28,094 nt of DNA from the NCBI GenBank assembly GCA_003427395.1, contig BFEA01000625.1:312390-340483 (forward strand), written 5' to 3'. The notes below the pieces were generated by a model. That model searched no databases and was not told where the DNA came from. It was given only the letters and a program-made list of their open reading frames with translations. This DNA comes from Chara braunii (taxonomy: Eukaryota; Streptophyta; Charophyceae; Charales; Characeae). Below are positions 8,936-19,500 of the stretch, piece after piece; positions within the stretch are counted from its first letter, which is position 1; every line of letters begins with the position of its first letter. The translations under genes were made by a program, and so were the position numbers.

Positions 8936-10694
8936 GTTAACCACATGTTGTAATGACCCGCCATAACACAGACTGAGAACACTGCTGATTTCTAAAGTTC
9001 TGCCGATGGAATGGATGCCTTGCTGAGATTCCCGCATTCTGCTGAGTTTCTAAGTCTGTATGTGTGCGTGCTTGTTGACCTGTGCACCTGTCTGAGTGAT
9101 TGTCGGCATGAGTGTGTGTGTGTGACCCGCAAGGGTACTTGCTTGTTTGGGAGGCCCGTAGGGCTGGTACTTACCTGTGGCCGTGATATTGAGGGCTGCA
9201 GCAGGGAAAACAATCAAGTGGCGGAGCCAGGGGCCCGCGGCACTTAGAGCAGCGGAAAAACACTGAAGTAGCAGGTAGGCCAGTACCGCACCCCAGTAGA
9301 AGTAGATGTGCCGGGTACTCAAGGCCGAGCAGAAGAAGACAAAGTTGGCATTTTTAGAGGCCGAGTAGCGGTAGGCTAGGTGTAGGCCGGTACCAGTCCA
9401 ACCAGTCTGAGTCTAGAGCCTGCACGGGCAATATCAGAGTCTGCAATGATGTTTCCCTCCGAAAGGGAGGAGGTACCGGTTGATTGGGAGGCCGAGCGGC
9501 CTGGAAGTCACCGCCCAGGAGGCAAGTAGGCCGCTATATCAAGAGGCCGAGGGAAGAGCCCGGCCTCATTCTTCAGTGTGCAAGTTTGGCGACACTCTGC
9601 TGGAGCACTGGCTGGAGGAGCGCCACCTTGGCTATGGTGGAGCTCTACCGGTAGGAGGAGGAGGGAGAAGAGGACCAAGGAGGAGAGTGGCGAGGTACCT
9701 ACCTGGCTATGGTGGACACGATCTTCATTACCGTGTTAGGCGCTGCATCAGGAAGGCCCAGTTGAGGTAGTGCCGCATCAAGGAAGCTCGGGACAGAGTC
9801 AGGCATGGTGGCTGAATGGGCAGCGGCATAGCTGCCTGGTGTTGACCTTGGGACAGGAGGGCAGCAACATAGCTGCTTTGGGTTGTCCTTTGGACAGGAG
9901 GGTAGAGCCCTCAGTACTCCGCCATAGCCTCGGCCTACGTGAAGAGGAAGAGGAAGGGTGGCCATGGCTATGGTGGACCTCATGCTGTGCCTGCAGTAGA
10001 AGTGGGATTCGGACATTGATTCTGGTTCAGCTATTCAACATTATTATTGTTATTTCTTGTTTGAATAAGAGGGGAGGAGATACGGAGGAGGAGATTGGTT
10101 GGCGAAGAAGAAGAGCATTATCTTTGGTCTATGCTGGAGTACATCATCTTCTTCTTCTTTCTTTCTTTCTTCTTCTTCTTCTTCTTTCCCTCTCTCTCCT
10201 CTCAAGTTCATTCATTTCTTTTTGCAATTGGACGGCATTGTACTTTCTGATGAATGTATACTTCGAAATTGGCCAGGATCGTAACAATGTGGTGAAATGG
10301 TAGACACTACATACCTGCTGAGCAGTTCTCTACGAGTTTTAACTCATACAATACAATGTCACTGAATGCAAAGTAGTTCGATGAACTTCAATCAGAGTGC
10401 ATATTGCCAGGAAATGGTGCGTAATACGTACCTGCTGACCAGTTTGCGAAGAGTCTAACCATACTACTGTTGGTGCTCCCAGTGTTGTTTTTGTTGCAGT
10501 GCCATCGCATTGACAAGAACGACCATGTTGTAAGCTCGTCGCTGGGAAGAGATGCCGCCTCTGCGGGATCCACCTTTCTGTTTGGAAATGAATTCACCGC
10601 CAAGCTCGCAAGATTCTTTCCCAAAGCACTTTCAACGAGGTAGGAGGCTCCATCTGGCATAGAGATATCTATATGGAGTTCCTGGTGACAGGGA
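8936..10694. other. No gene recognised; short repeats and a CTT-rich tract
   Basis: No convincing coding sequence in about 1.7 kb. Recurrent words include GGCTATGGTGGA (9630, 9714 and 9966) and a near-duplicate block around GCAGCGGCATAGCTGC (9830) and GCAGCAACATAGCTGC (9861), each followed by GACAGGAGG. A CTT/CT-rich stretch lies at 10146-10200. Similar style (TACCTG and CCATAGC words beside CT tracts) returns at 19.5-21 kb, suggesting an unrecognised repeat family. Confidence 0.35.
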
Positions 10695-10795
10695 ACAAAC
10701 AGATGGACAGACAAACAGACGGACAGACAAACAGACAGACAAACAAACAGACAGACAGACAGACGGACAGACAGACAGACAGGCGGACAAACAAA
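10695..10795. repeat. (ACAG)n microsatellite, imperfect
   Basis: About 100 bases of ACAG/ACAA/ACGG tetranucleotides. It directly precedes the tRNA-headed retroposon candidate, and its last bases supply that element's apparent target duplication. Confidence 0.9.
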
Positions 10796-10796
10796 G

Positions 10797-11287
10797 ATCA
10801 GTTGGTAAGTCACGCAAGTGGCATTCAGGAGGTCTTGGGTTCAATTCCCATTGGTCTGATGTACCTTCTTGGGCAAGCTTGGCGCCCCCCACCAAGAGAT
10901 AGGCCGTTGGTCCCCGAGTGACATTTAGCAGAGACTGTTGATGTTCATACGGAGAGGGGGCCGGAGGGGAGGCACGGCGACTGGCCCATCGAAGATGCTC
11001 GGTCCTGATGCTACCGGCTGACCCCTAGCAGGTATCGCCCACCTGCTGTAGCAGGTACTGGTGGGTGCAGCTCCCGCATGTTCCCTCGTTGGAGGCTTGA
11101 GCACGGATGTTGCTGCTATGAGGTTCCCCGTAATACTGCTATAATGACAATAAAAAAGGGTTGACAGACCGTCCTGTCGAGATTTGACAGGTAATTTAAT
11201 TGGTTGGGCTTAAAAGAATCAGCCTTTATAAACACACAGCCACAAAAAAAAAAAAAAAAAAAAAAAAAAAAACACCGAAACAAACTA
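10797..11287 (+). mobile_element. tRNA-headed SINE candidate with A29 tail
   Basis: Near the 5' end, GGAGGTCTTGGGTTCAATTCCC resembles the anticodon and T-arm half of a tRNA with a good B box (GGGTTCAATTCCC, 10837-10849). The A box is weak. The element ends in a 29-base A run (11244-11272) and a short A-rich trailer. ACAAACAAAG occurs on both sides (10787-10796 and 11288-11297), a plausible 10 bp target duplication, although it is simple sequence and could match by chance. The length of about 490 bp is long for a SINE, so a composite is possible. Confidence 0.45.
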
Positions 11288-11302
11288 ACAAACAAAGGTG
11301 CA

Positions 11303-13459
11303 TTTGACGGTTCTGATCCGCACCTCGAGCTCATCCTTTGCGGCTCTCACTACAGCAATGCTGGCCTTCCAGCTGGCATCAGAAATGAGAATAAACTGGC
11401 CTAAGACAATAGGATGGTGGCTGAACTACGGTGAAGGCGAAGGACAGAGACCGGATAACACCCCGGAGGGAACACAGTGGGTAACAGTAGAGGAACCACT
11501 ACGTTACTTGGGAATCAGGCTAGCAGAAATGGGACCTTACCATTCAATGGCTCCAGAGATTCTAGCAAAAATTCTTACGAAGCTTAGAGCTTGGGCAGCA
11601 ATTTACACCTCTCTGTTTGGTAGACCGCTAATTTTAAACGATTCCATTTTTTCGATGTTGTGGTACATAGGCACGATTTGGACACCACCGGACCAGTCCA
11701 TTAGGGAATTAAGAAGAAGATCAGCAGCCTTCTTATAGAACAGCAAACCCAAGCAAGCAGAATGTCATATCTAAGGTCGCTTGGAAGCACGTTATCAAGC
11801 AGAAAGGAGCAAGGGAGACTGAGCATATTGGACCCGGAGCAGCAGATGAAGGCGCTGCAAACGAAGTGGGTTTCGAAGCTTATCACCCATCCTCAGCTTC
11901 CATAGGCTTCTTTGGCTCTAGAACATATTAGAAGACTGGCTATATACAAAACACCTGCCAACATGTCAGGGCTGTATTGGGTAATGAGCAACGGCTGGGC
12001 GCGGAAACGTAGGGACGAAGGAGGGGAGATATTCAGGGTAACTGTGTGGAGGGGTGGCTCCTACTGGGAACAACTCCTCAAGCTCTGGGGGAACAACTTC
12101 CCAGCAAGGGTAAGGGAACCAAGCTACAGAGAGGAGGTGCTCCGTCAACCACTATTCTGCAATCCCTTGATCAAGGATCAGCAAGGGAAGTCGCGTACCC
12201 TAACATCACAGGACTCGAAATGGGGAACGTGGGTGGAACATGGAGTCTGGCAGGTCAGACATTTATGGTCAGACGAGAAACAACGATGGAAGACAGCACG
12301 AGACCTTCAGAATGATATGAAGGGCACCCATAAGTTGCTAGAAAACCTGAATGCCATTCTCCTCTCCATCCCACCAGAATGGGTAAATCTGCTAGAGAAG
12401 GGGCCACAATGGAAGAAGGGAGACTGGGCCACGTGGTTACACGAGGATAAGTCGGAAGAGGCCAGGATAAGGGGCAAGATGGGCCCGGGGGAGGCATGGT
12501 TATTGAGAAGTAGGGACCACCACCAGTCAATTAGATAAGACATCTACTTCCCCGATTACAATCTTAAAATGCGCAGTGCGGAAGGTCAGAATGGTGGAGA
12601 CGGACAACTACACGATTTATGCTCCAACTACGACTCTGGAGGATTTAGAAGTAGACCCGGCAGAATGGGCATGGAACCTCAGGGGGAGGTCTACTGAGGG
12701 TAGCCAGAAGAATGAACATACTTCACTACACAACTAAAACTGGGGTACAGACTCAGAAGGAGGTCTCACCCACTGGCAGAACCACTAGCTATTCGATGGG
12801 AAAGGAGGTTGGAAGTGCCCAAGATGCAGGTCGCTCGACTGTCGTGGTCAGCGTTGAGCAACGTAAGGTTAGGCAGGGTCAAAAGCTTACAGTGGCTGAT
12901 TTTTCACGTTGCGCTCCCAGTCAATTCTTGGTTGTATGAGCGCCGCAGTCACCACCAGAGGGACCAGGTCAACCAGAAGTGCCACCTTTGCACAGATAAA
13001 GGGATGGAATTTTTGCTTCACTGCCTGCTACAATGCCCGGAGGAGGTATACGTGTGGGAAGCAGCCAGGGAACTGTGGGGAAAGATCTCAGACGAGGCCT
13101 TTTCGGAGGATAGGAGGATCCTCCTCACCGACATGAAGCCTCCGAAAAAATGGCAACCGGGACAGAGAAGAGGGTTTCAATTACTGAGACAACATGCACT
13201 GTGGACCATATGGAAACGTAGATGCCAACTAACGATAGGAAGGGGACAAATTCACAGACTGGAGGCCAAGCAAGTTCTGCATAACCTGCTGAAGACGGAT
13301 ATCACGGCCCAATGGCAAAGCGCAAGAAGGCAAGCTCAACAAAACCCGGTGAAAGCCCAGGAGATACTTGAAACTTTTCAGCTGATAGTGTTGGTAAAAG
13401 GAAAGATAGCAACAATTGAAGGGCACAAATTAGCCTTTCACTGGTTTGAGCAAGACTAG
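11303..13459 (+). pseudogene. LINE ORF2 remnant: RT C-terminus and CCHC zinc-binding tail
   Basis: The first frame (to about 11738) carries LASEMRINW, then PLRYLGIRL and LFGRPLILNDSIFS, typical of the thumb and post-RT region of plant LINE-type reverse transcriptases. A TAG replaces the expected Trp after SAAFL at 11737. The reading then moves through SKVAWKHVIKQK and LSILDPEQQM into a frame open to 12538, with an in-frame TAG at 11903. Another shift near 12530 gives DNYTIYAP and DLEVDPAEWAW, and the frame returns by about 12715. The C-terminus has CHLC, HC and C (C-x2-C...H-x4-C) from about 12979, matching the zinc-binding RT tail (zf-RVT). The catalytic palm motifs and any endonuclease are lost to 5' truncation. 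Confidence 0.8.
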
Positions 13460-14258
13460 TGCGCCAGGATCGTTACCATAGCACTCAACTCTAGTCAGAA
13501 TTTGAAAAAAAGGAAAGATAGGTTTGTCAATGTAGCAACCATCCAAGCACCAGGTCTTGTATTTCAGTGCAGACAGAGAGGATGAAGCGGCGATGGTAAG
13601 GGGAAAGGAGCAACAACAGTAGGGTTTAGGGTTTAAGGAGAGGATTTGTGGAGTGCGAGAGAGGAGGGAGAGGTTAGGTAGAGCGAAAATAGAGTCATGA
13701 TTAGGGTTTAGCATGGTGAGACATGCCACAGATGTTTCCGTTCTTTTGGTACTTCAGTGCAACCAAGGAGTAGGTTTGTCCTTTTTGTCCATCTATTTCA
13801 TTGTTTAGAATCATGCATATGGGGATGCTGGACCCGATTTCCAGCAAAAGAGAAAAAAGAAAAAGGAAGGCAAGATAGTAGGAGTTTTGCAGTAGTATAG
13901 GCGAGCTAGCTTTAGGTTTTAAAGGGCTCAGGGAGCAATAGGAAGAGATAATTAGGATTGAATCACAAGAAACCTAGAGGCTGAAGGAAGAGATAGGGGA
14001 TATTAGGGATCTGTAGGGATAAATAGAGGTATTATTTGTTCGTTTCATTTTTGTTTTGGCCGTATTTTGTCCAGTTTGTGTTTTCTGGTAGCAGTGAATG
14101 GGACGCTGGACCCGGTTTCCAGCACAAGCCCACCTGGGTAAGGGCCCCAGTACTCTCCAGGTTGAGATGTTGAGGAATTCCCAGCCTCTTTGTTTGGACA
14201 TATAATAAAACTGCACCTTTTTGTATTAAAAAAAAACAAAAAAAAACAAAAAAAAAAC
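13460..14258 (+). other. LINE 3' UTR with repeated hairpin motif and A-rich tail
   Basis: Non-coding sequence after the ORF2 stop. It contains two copies of a 19-base stem-loop: GCTGGACCCGATTTCCAGC (13827-13845) and GCTGGACCCGGTTTCCAGC (14105-14123). The six-base arms GCTGGA/TCCAGC are perfect. It also holds two telomere-like TTTAGGG words near 13625 and a polyadenylation-like AATAAA at 14204 shortly before the tail. Confidence 0.7.
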
Positions 14259-14267
14259 GAAGGTGCA

Positions 14268-14345
14268 GCACGAGCCTGGCTCAGTTGTTACACCAATGAA
14301 CTGTTTGAAAAGCAGACCTCAGTTCGAATCCAGATGCCATTGGAA
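14268..14345 (+). mobile_element. tRNA-derived SINE head
   Basis: A box-like TGGCTCAGTTGT at 14277-14288 and B box AGTTCGAATCC at 14321-14331 are 32 bases apart, the normal pol III internal promoter spacing. The fold is not a clean cloverleaf, so it is a tRNA-like head and not a functional tRNA. The sequence after it is A-rich (AATAAAAAATGACAAAAATAA, split by other bases). It begins directly at the LINE's right target duplication. Confidence 0.5.
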
Positions 14346-14454
14346 GTACTAGAAGAATGAAATAAAAAATGACAAAAATAACCCTGCAAATCTGAATAGC
14401 CTGGGGCTGTTCAGACTTGACGTAGATATCTGAATGAGACAATGCCGCTGTCGG

Positions 14455-14511
14455 GGCAAATACCCTGACAAGGGTATTTGCCGGGGGTTTTCAACATCGG
14501 ACGCTGTCCGA
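14455..14511. repeat. Two perfect short hairpins
   Basis: GGCAAATACCCT (14455-14466), loop GACA, AGGGTATTTGCC (14471-14482): a perfect 12 bp stem. Then TCGGAC, GCT, GTCCGA (14497-14511). The two are 14 bases apart. Neither is followed by a T run, so they are not pol III or intrinsic terminators. Function unknown. Confidence 0.85.
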
Positions 14512-14879
14512 CTCTTTCGTTGGATTGAAGGATTTGATGAGACTGACGTTGCCAAAAGTTTATTTAGACCTGACCTATGACTGAGAGACTAAAAATTTCC
14601 GAGCTTTGGTTCGGACGCCTGTGGCATCCAAGAGTAACGACAATAACTGGCAATGCTTCGTTTTTGTCAAAACCGTAGAAGAGCGCGAACATGGAAATGT
14701 TGAAGTAAGCCTTATTCTAGCAGCCCCGCGATTCAAGTCCTAAGTAGGTTAAAAAGAGGGATGCGTCGGGTATTGGGCCTCGACGCGGGAGGAATAGGAG
14801 GATTTTTATTTCCCGGGGCCGCGGGGTTTAACATCAAGCCAGGGGGTTGACAGGCCGATGTCGAGGCCTACCCGGTTGG
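14512..14879. other. No gene recognised
   Basis: Mixed sequence with no coding or RNA match. CCGAGCTTTGGTTCGGACG near 14600 resembles CCGAGCTTTGAGCTCAGACG near 18570, hinting at an unrecognised dispersed repeat. Confidence 0.3.
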
Positions 14880-15095
14880 GTGACCAATCAAGCCGTGGTC
14901 ACACGGCCAACCGACGGGGCAGGGCCTGCAAACAAGCCTATTCGGCTTCAGGCAGGCAAGGCCTAAGGCCACAGGTAGGCAGGACCTGCAGCGCCTCAGG
15001 CAGGTAGGGCCTGCAAGGCCCCNNNNNNNNNNNNNNNNNNNNCAAGCGAGGCCTCAGGCAGGCGAGGCCCTGCAAGGGGGGGGGGGGGGGTTAGA
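14880..15095. repeat. Degenerate GGCCTGCA/CAGGCAGG tandem repeat containing a 20-N gap and a G run
   Basis: Loosely repeated blocks of GGGCCTGCAA, GGCTTCAGGCAGGCAAGG and GGCCTCAGGCAGG. The 20 Ns at 15023-15042 lie inside this array, so the gap is probably a collapsed or unsized stretch of the same repeat. A run of G follows at 15075-15090. Confidence 0.8.
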
Positions 15096-15104
15096 GATTG
15101 GGCA

Positions 15105-15238
15105 AGCTCTTCTTATAGAAGAGCTGCTCCTATCATTATCGAGATAGGAGTTAACCCAGTAGGTTACAGTGCCAGACTCTCACCCAGCGGATACCGGGAT
15201 CGAATTGCACTCGCCACTGGGCTAGCTCCTTTTGGAGC
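15105..15238 (+). mobile_element. tRNA-like unit preceded by two hairpins
   Basis: AGCTCTTCT-TAT-AGAAGAGCT (15105-15125, perfect 9 bp stem) and TCCTATC...GATAGGA (15128-15149) lead into TAACCCAGTAGG (15152-15163, A box-like) and GGATCGAATTG (15197-15207, B box-like), 33 bases apart. A further AGCTCC-TTTT-GGAGCT hairpin follows near 15225. This is a tRNA-derived retroposon head or a structured RNA. No A-rich tail is seen. Confidence 0.4.
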
Positions 15239-15325
15239 TGCCCACTCCAAACGTTGTCGGCGCAGTCGATTCTGACCGTTCGATCGCAAGGATCACGCGG
15301 CCCAGATCGGCCGCGCGTAAATCAA

Positions 15326-15366
15326 CATGGCCCCTGCGCAAGGATGACACGCATAACTCGAGGAAA
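15326..15366 (+). pseudogene. U6 snRNA-derived fragment 1
   Basis: CATGGCCCCTGCGCAAGGA followed by TGACACGCATAACTCGAGGAAAA reproduces the central and 3' part of U6 snRNA (the region after the ACAGAGA box through the U6 intramolecular stem-loop) with few changes. The 5' half of U6 is replaced by unrelated sequence and only a short A run follows, so it is a 5'-truncated retrocopy, not a gene. Confidence 0.85.
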
Positions 15367-15966
15367 ACTCTGAATTTTCGAGTCCCTTTGGACTCGAACT
15401 CAGGTTTGTATTTCAACAGTTCATGGGGTCTCACGAACACGATGTGAGCGTTGGCTACGCAGGCCAACGGGATGTGAAAAAAAAAAAGAAGAACAACTAA
15501 ACTAAAGGTGGAGCACCACATGGCGCATGAGGAAGTCACTTGGGCGTTTCATTCCCCAGTGCACTTGATAGCGCCCTAAAAAACGGCGACCGTTGGCAGA
15601 AAGGTAAGTTTCTTTTGTTTTTCTGATTTTTTTCTTTCTCTTTGTTTTTAGACTTTTATTAGATTTTCTATTTTTTCTTCTTTTAGATTCTTTTTAGATT
15701 TTTTTTAGTTACGTTTCTTTTTAGATTCTTTATTTTTTTCCTTAGATTTTGTTTTTTGGACTCGTGAATTTAGTAAGTGCCCTTTCGTTTTTCACAAGCG
15801 GGCTGTCACCTTTGCAGTAGGATGAGCACAATCGAATGGATCTGCCGCAGGAACGCGGCTACATCCGGGCACAGGTAAGGGACTCTCTGCTCACGATTTG
15901 GTGGTCGTCCCTGTCAGAGACTTTCACGACCGTTCACTCGTCGCTTGGCAACGGTAGTGACTATTG

Positions 15967-15971
<5 letters not shown>

Positions 15972-16041
<70 letters not shown>
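15972..16041. repeat. (GA)n microsatellite, 70 bp
   Basis: A pure GA dinucleotide run. It is followed by GCTCTTACCTGGCC. The 72-residue open frame crossing it is Arg/Glu alternation from the repeat. Confidence 0.98.
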
Positions 16042-16195
16042 CTCTTACCTGGCCGTGGCACCCAAGCGTTCACAACAACGGTGCATTTTGATCCTTCGAT
16101 GAAGTGGGAGCCTGAACCTGGCGCCCTCCCTTTGCCAGGTACGGGCGTGAGGCTGGAGGAGAGAAGCTCTGCTGAAGCCTGACTCTAGTTTGACT

Positions 16196-16665
16196 TTGTG
16201 AGGGGCGATCGTTCATTTCGAACGACGAGTTGCCCCCTCACAAGGGGAAAATGAAGGAGGGGGATAGGACACGAAAAAATAAGAGAAGGAAAAAAAATAA
16301 CGGCCACGTATGTGGCCGCGGCCGGGGAACAGGTGCAGCCCCAAACAGTTCTAGGGGCTGATGGGACTGCGCCTGTTCGTTTTGAGCAGGTTAAAGTAAA
16401 TGGATGAGTACAACCATTTACAGGAGTATCTGGCCTGGGAAGACATCCAAATACTTCTGGAGGTTGATGACCTTGGTCTCCCTAGTGGAGAAACCAACGC
16501 ACTGAGCTCCTCACCGTTGATTTAGATCAAGGGTCAGGAGCACCGGCGAATTTTGCCTGGATGTGGGCAAAGCAGCTGCCCACATGCCTTCGGCTGGCTA
16601 TAAAAGCCAGCACTCCACCCAGCTGCCTCACACTTGTGGCAGTGCTGATGGGACGTTCACTTGGG
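16196..16665. repeat. Chain of at least eight short inverted repeats
   Basis: In order: TTGTGAGGGG...CCCCTCACAA with an inner TCGTTC/GAACGA (16196-16243); CGGCCAC-GTAT-GTGGCCG (16301-16318); GAACAGG...CCTGTTC enclosing CAGCCCC/GGGGCTG (16327-16378); GTAAATGG...CCATTTAC (about 16396-16421); TTGGT-CTCC...GGAG-ACCAA (about 16470-16495); ATGTGGGCA...TGCCCACAT (16561-16585); GCTGGC-TATAAAA-GCCAGC (16593-16611); CTGCC-CAC...GTGGCAG (about 16623-16642). They come roughly every 50 bases. No coding potential and no known RNA family was recognised. The TATAAAA in the seventh loop could be a promoter element. Confidence 0.7.
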
Positions 16666-16865
16666 TGAATGCTGGCTGGCTGCTGCATGCCGCCTGAGAG
16701 GAGATGTTGCTGGTGGAGTGGAGGTCTGCAGAGAGTTGGAGGAGGAGACAGATGGTGGCCATAGCTAGGAGGTTGGAGCTCATAGCTCGACACTTGGTGT
16801 TGTGGCTGCTAGGCTGCGTCAAGGTCTGGACGGTGCTGCAAGCGGCATGGGTGTGTCGGGGGTTA

Positions 16866-17130
16866 CGCTGCCGAAATTATGACTCGACAACAACTTTTTT
16901 TTAGAAGTGCTGCTATTTTTTTTGGCACGGCGACAGCAGCACTGCCGATGGGGAAATGTTGTCGGACTGGCAGTGCGGCGACATCGAGGCCTCCCTAAGG
17001 GGAAGTGCTGCCCGTTTGGCGGCACGACAACAGCCACGTATTTAGTGGGGCAGTTATGCTGCCGAAATTACGGCGCCAGATAGCAACAACATTACTTTTG
17101 TTGGGGTTATGCTGTCCGGTTGGCGGCACG
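16866..17130. repeat. Degenerate TTATGCTGCCGAAATTA repeats
   Basis: Variants of GGTTACGCTGCCGAAATTATG (16861), AGTTATGCTGCCGAAATTACG (17052) and GGTTATGCTGTCCGGTTGG (17105) recur with GGCGGCACGACAACAG-type words between them. The spacing is irregular. No gene is seen. Confidence 0.5.
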
Positions 17131-17779
17131 TTGGCGGCACTATTGTGAGGGAAAATGGTGCGGATCTTTTGCATTATAGTGGAGGCGTTCTTTTGTGTGT
17201 GATCTGGCTGTGGTGTTGCGGGGCAGCCATGGTACCGGTTGATGGCGTGACGAGTGGTGGTCCATCGTTGTGTGTTTTGTGGCACTGGTGCATATTTGGG
17301 ACTGCGCAGTGGTGCGTGGACCGGCGGCATGAAGAGCGTGCGGAGTGAGTGTGCGCGGCGGTGGCTATTGGAATGCGGCATATGCGATTTTCAGCTAGGG
17401 TCACCTTTATTTTTTTTGCGGCGCGCAGTGCGAGCGGTTTTGAGTCTTGAACCATTTGGTATTGTCGGCGATGGTGTGGGACTGCCCAAGACCACTTCGG
17501 ACCATTTTGGGACTAGGTGGGACTGGTTTTTGTGATTGGGACTGGCAAGTTGGTGTCGCTATTGCGAGCGGACATGGTGAATTAAGGCTGCGTGGACTTG
17601 CGATTGGTTGGGGGGAATACTCTTGGTGGTTAAGGTGCAATTGGGTTGTGTTGGGATTGTCTGGGATGTTGAGAAGACATGAGACTTATTCTTTGGAGCA
17701 CCCTCCTGGAGTGTTATCCCACTTGAGTTCTCTCAATGGGCCCGACTCTTGCTCACTTGGGCACTTGGAGAAAGAGGCG
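17131..17779. other. No gene recognised
   Basis: GT-rich on the plus strand with short words such as GGGACTGG repeated (17506-17560). The open frames show no conserved motif. Confidence 0.35.
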
Positions 17780-17893
17780 GACCGTCGTTCAGTGAAACGG
17801 TCACAACTTGTGAAGTTGTGGGTCGCACATTGTCAGTTTCAACGACGGTTATTCTTTACTTCGATTGATATATTACTCGGTTTTATTGAGTAA
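17780..17893. repeat. Second cluster of short hairpins
   Basis: GACCGT...ACGGTC (17780-17802), CACAACTT-GTG-AAGTTGTG (17802-17820, perfect 8 bp stem) and TTACTC...GAGTAA (17873-17893) follow each other closely. A GAGT/ACTC pair lies further on, near 17921-17934. Same style as 16196-16665. Confidence 0.6.
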
Positions 17894-17934
17894 GCCGGAT
17901 CAAACTTCACTCAAGGTCAGTGAGTTGATCGACT

Positions 17935-19500
17935 CAGTTTCTCTTCACGCCTATGTGAACCCACACTTTGCTTGATCGTGTTGTTTTGAACATTCAAAAA
18001 AAAAGGTAGAGGAAAATTGTGTATATGGTGCATGTGAATGAAAATGTCTAACTTGAGCACGGCATTGCACTAGTTTTCTTTTGAACGTGTTTTCTTTGCG
18101 TGTTGTGCAGGTAGGTAGAAGGGTGCTTAAAAAGGAAATTGATTTTGCCAATTGGAGAGAAGAAAAAAAAATGTTTTGTGTATGTTAAAAGCATTTGTAT
18201 CTTGAGATGAATAATTTCAACAGGTACCGTGAAAGAAACTTTGTCAATATAATGAAGATGGAGATAATTAGACCTAGTTTTTTTCCTAAGGTTTACTCGT
18301 TCTATCCTGAATGACCTTATCTATCTGTACTTGTCCAAATGATTTTCATTTTCTATCTCCTTCTTATTTCTTTTCGTCCAAGCTACCCTGAACTTAGGAG
18401 GAATGATAATAATTGAAAGCTACTCGTTGTGGACATATTCTTTTTCTCTAGGAAGCATCTGGGGCGGGGGTTCGTTGCTTTAGGAGCCGGCCCTGTTATC
18501 GACCCATAGTGGACCATTCTATGGGGGGGTACTCTGCCGATTCGGTGGAGACGGCCTGACTTCTAAAATCCGAGCTTTGAGCTCAGACGAGAAGGAGTAT
18601 CCCAGACCACTTCCTAGAGGGAGAGGCATGCAACACTTCAAGCAATGCACCTGATCAAGAATCATCCACAAAGCAACTTGTCTTCCAAAAAGATTGAGAA
18701 TGTATAGAGACGGGTGTGTGCAAATCTTAGGTTGATGGTAGGTGGAATGAATGACTTTGGCGGCGCGTCTCATCAAGTCAAAACTAAGGCAGCCGATTAC
18801 CTTGTCGACTGCATCAAAATTATTGTCGATAGCCAACTCCTTGTTGGCGGCTGTATGATTGTTTGTGGAGTTCGACCGGGGTTGGTCGAATCTTATTTTG
18901 ATCTTGTGTTATTGGTTGTATCAAATGATGATTTGAATTTTTTTGGTTATCATTGCAGATTGGATAAGCGTTCTATCGACTACAGTCGAATCCTTTTGAT
19001 GAAATTATGTATGAATGTTGTAATATTCTTTTGACTGTGTGTTAAAAGGGACTAGGATTCATGATGGGTTTCACGCTTGGTTGAAGCCGTCCTAGTCGAC
19101 CGACGTTTGCTCTGCACCTAGGAGATCAACGCCCTAGGAACGGACGACGTTCGGGTCCGTTTGGCGTTAACCAAGCTTATCTATACTACAACGGATGAGC
19201 AAACGCCCTTGGCCTGACCCTACACACAGGAAGAATCCACCAGGCTCAAATCATACACAAATGAGGAGGAGGGGGATCAGACGAAGACGAGGGGGAGGAT
19301 GAGGATGTCGTGAACACCATGTCTTCGATATAGATCCTAAATAGTCCCCCTTCCAATGTCTATGTCCCAATGCCGGGTCTGAATCCAAATGTCGTCAAAT
19401 CCCAAAGTCACAAATCTCTCTCTCTCTTTCGTAGTTTGTTGCTACGGAGAAGTCAGGTAGCTAGAGGGTGAGGGAGAGATGGTGGAGTGGAGGAAGAAGA
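17935..19500. other. No gene recognised
   Basis: AT-richer, unique-looking sequence. Overlapping open frames on both strands at 18519-19034 carry no motif I recognise. CT-rich words begin near 19408. Confidence 0.35.

Larger units (their letters stand above)
11303..14258 (+). mobile_element. 5'-truncated LINE (non-LTR retrotransposon)
   Basis: The body begins abruptly inside the reverse transcriptase coding region and ends with a 3' UTR and an A-rich tail (14228-14257, A runs broken by single C). AAGGTGCA flanks it exactly at 11295-11302 and 14260-14267, as expected for target-primed reverse transcription. Its left target duplication overlaps that of the upstream SINE candidate, so the LINE landed at the end of an existing retroposon. 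The coding part is degenerate, so this is a dead copy. Length is about 2.96 kb. Confidence 0.85.

Noticed and set aside
11116-11334. 72-residue minus-strand frame with poly-Phe
   Set aside because: It crosses the A29 tail of the SINE candidate.
13621-13710. Telomere-like TTTAGGG words
   Set aside because: Only two adjacent units plus one nearby, inside a LINE 3' UTR. This is not a telomere or a convincing interstitial array.
16599-16605. TATAAAA as a pol II promoter
   Set aside because: It forms the loop of a perfect hairpin and no gene is recognised downstream. Kept only as part of the hairpin chain.
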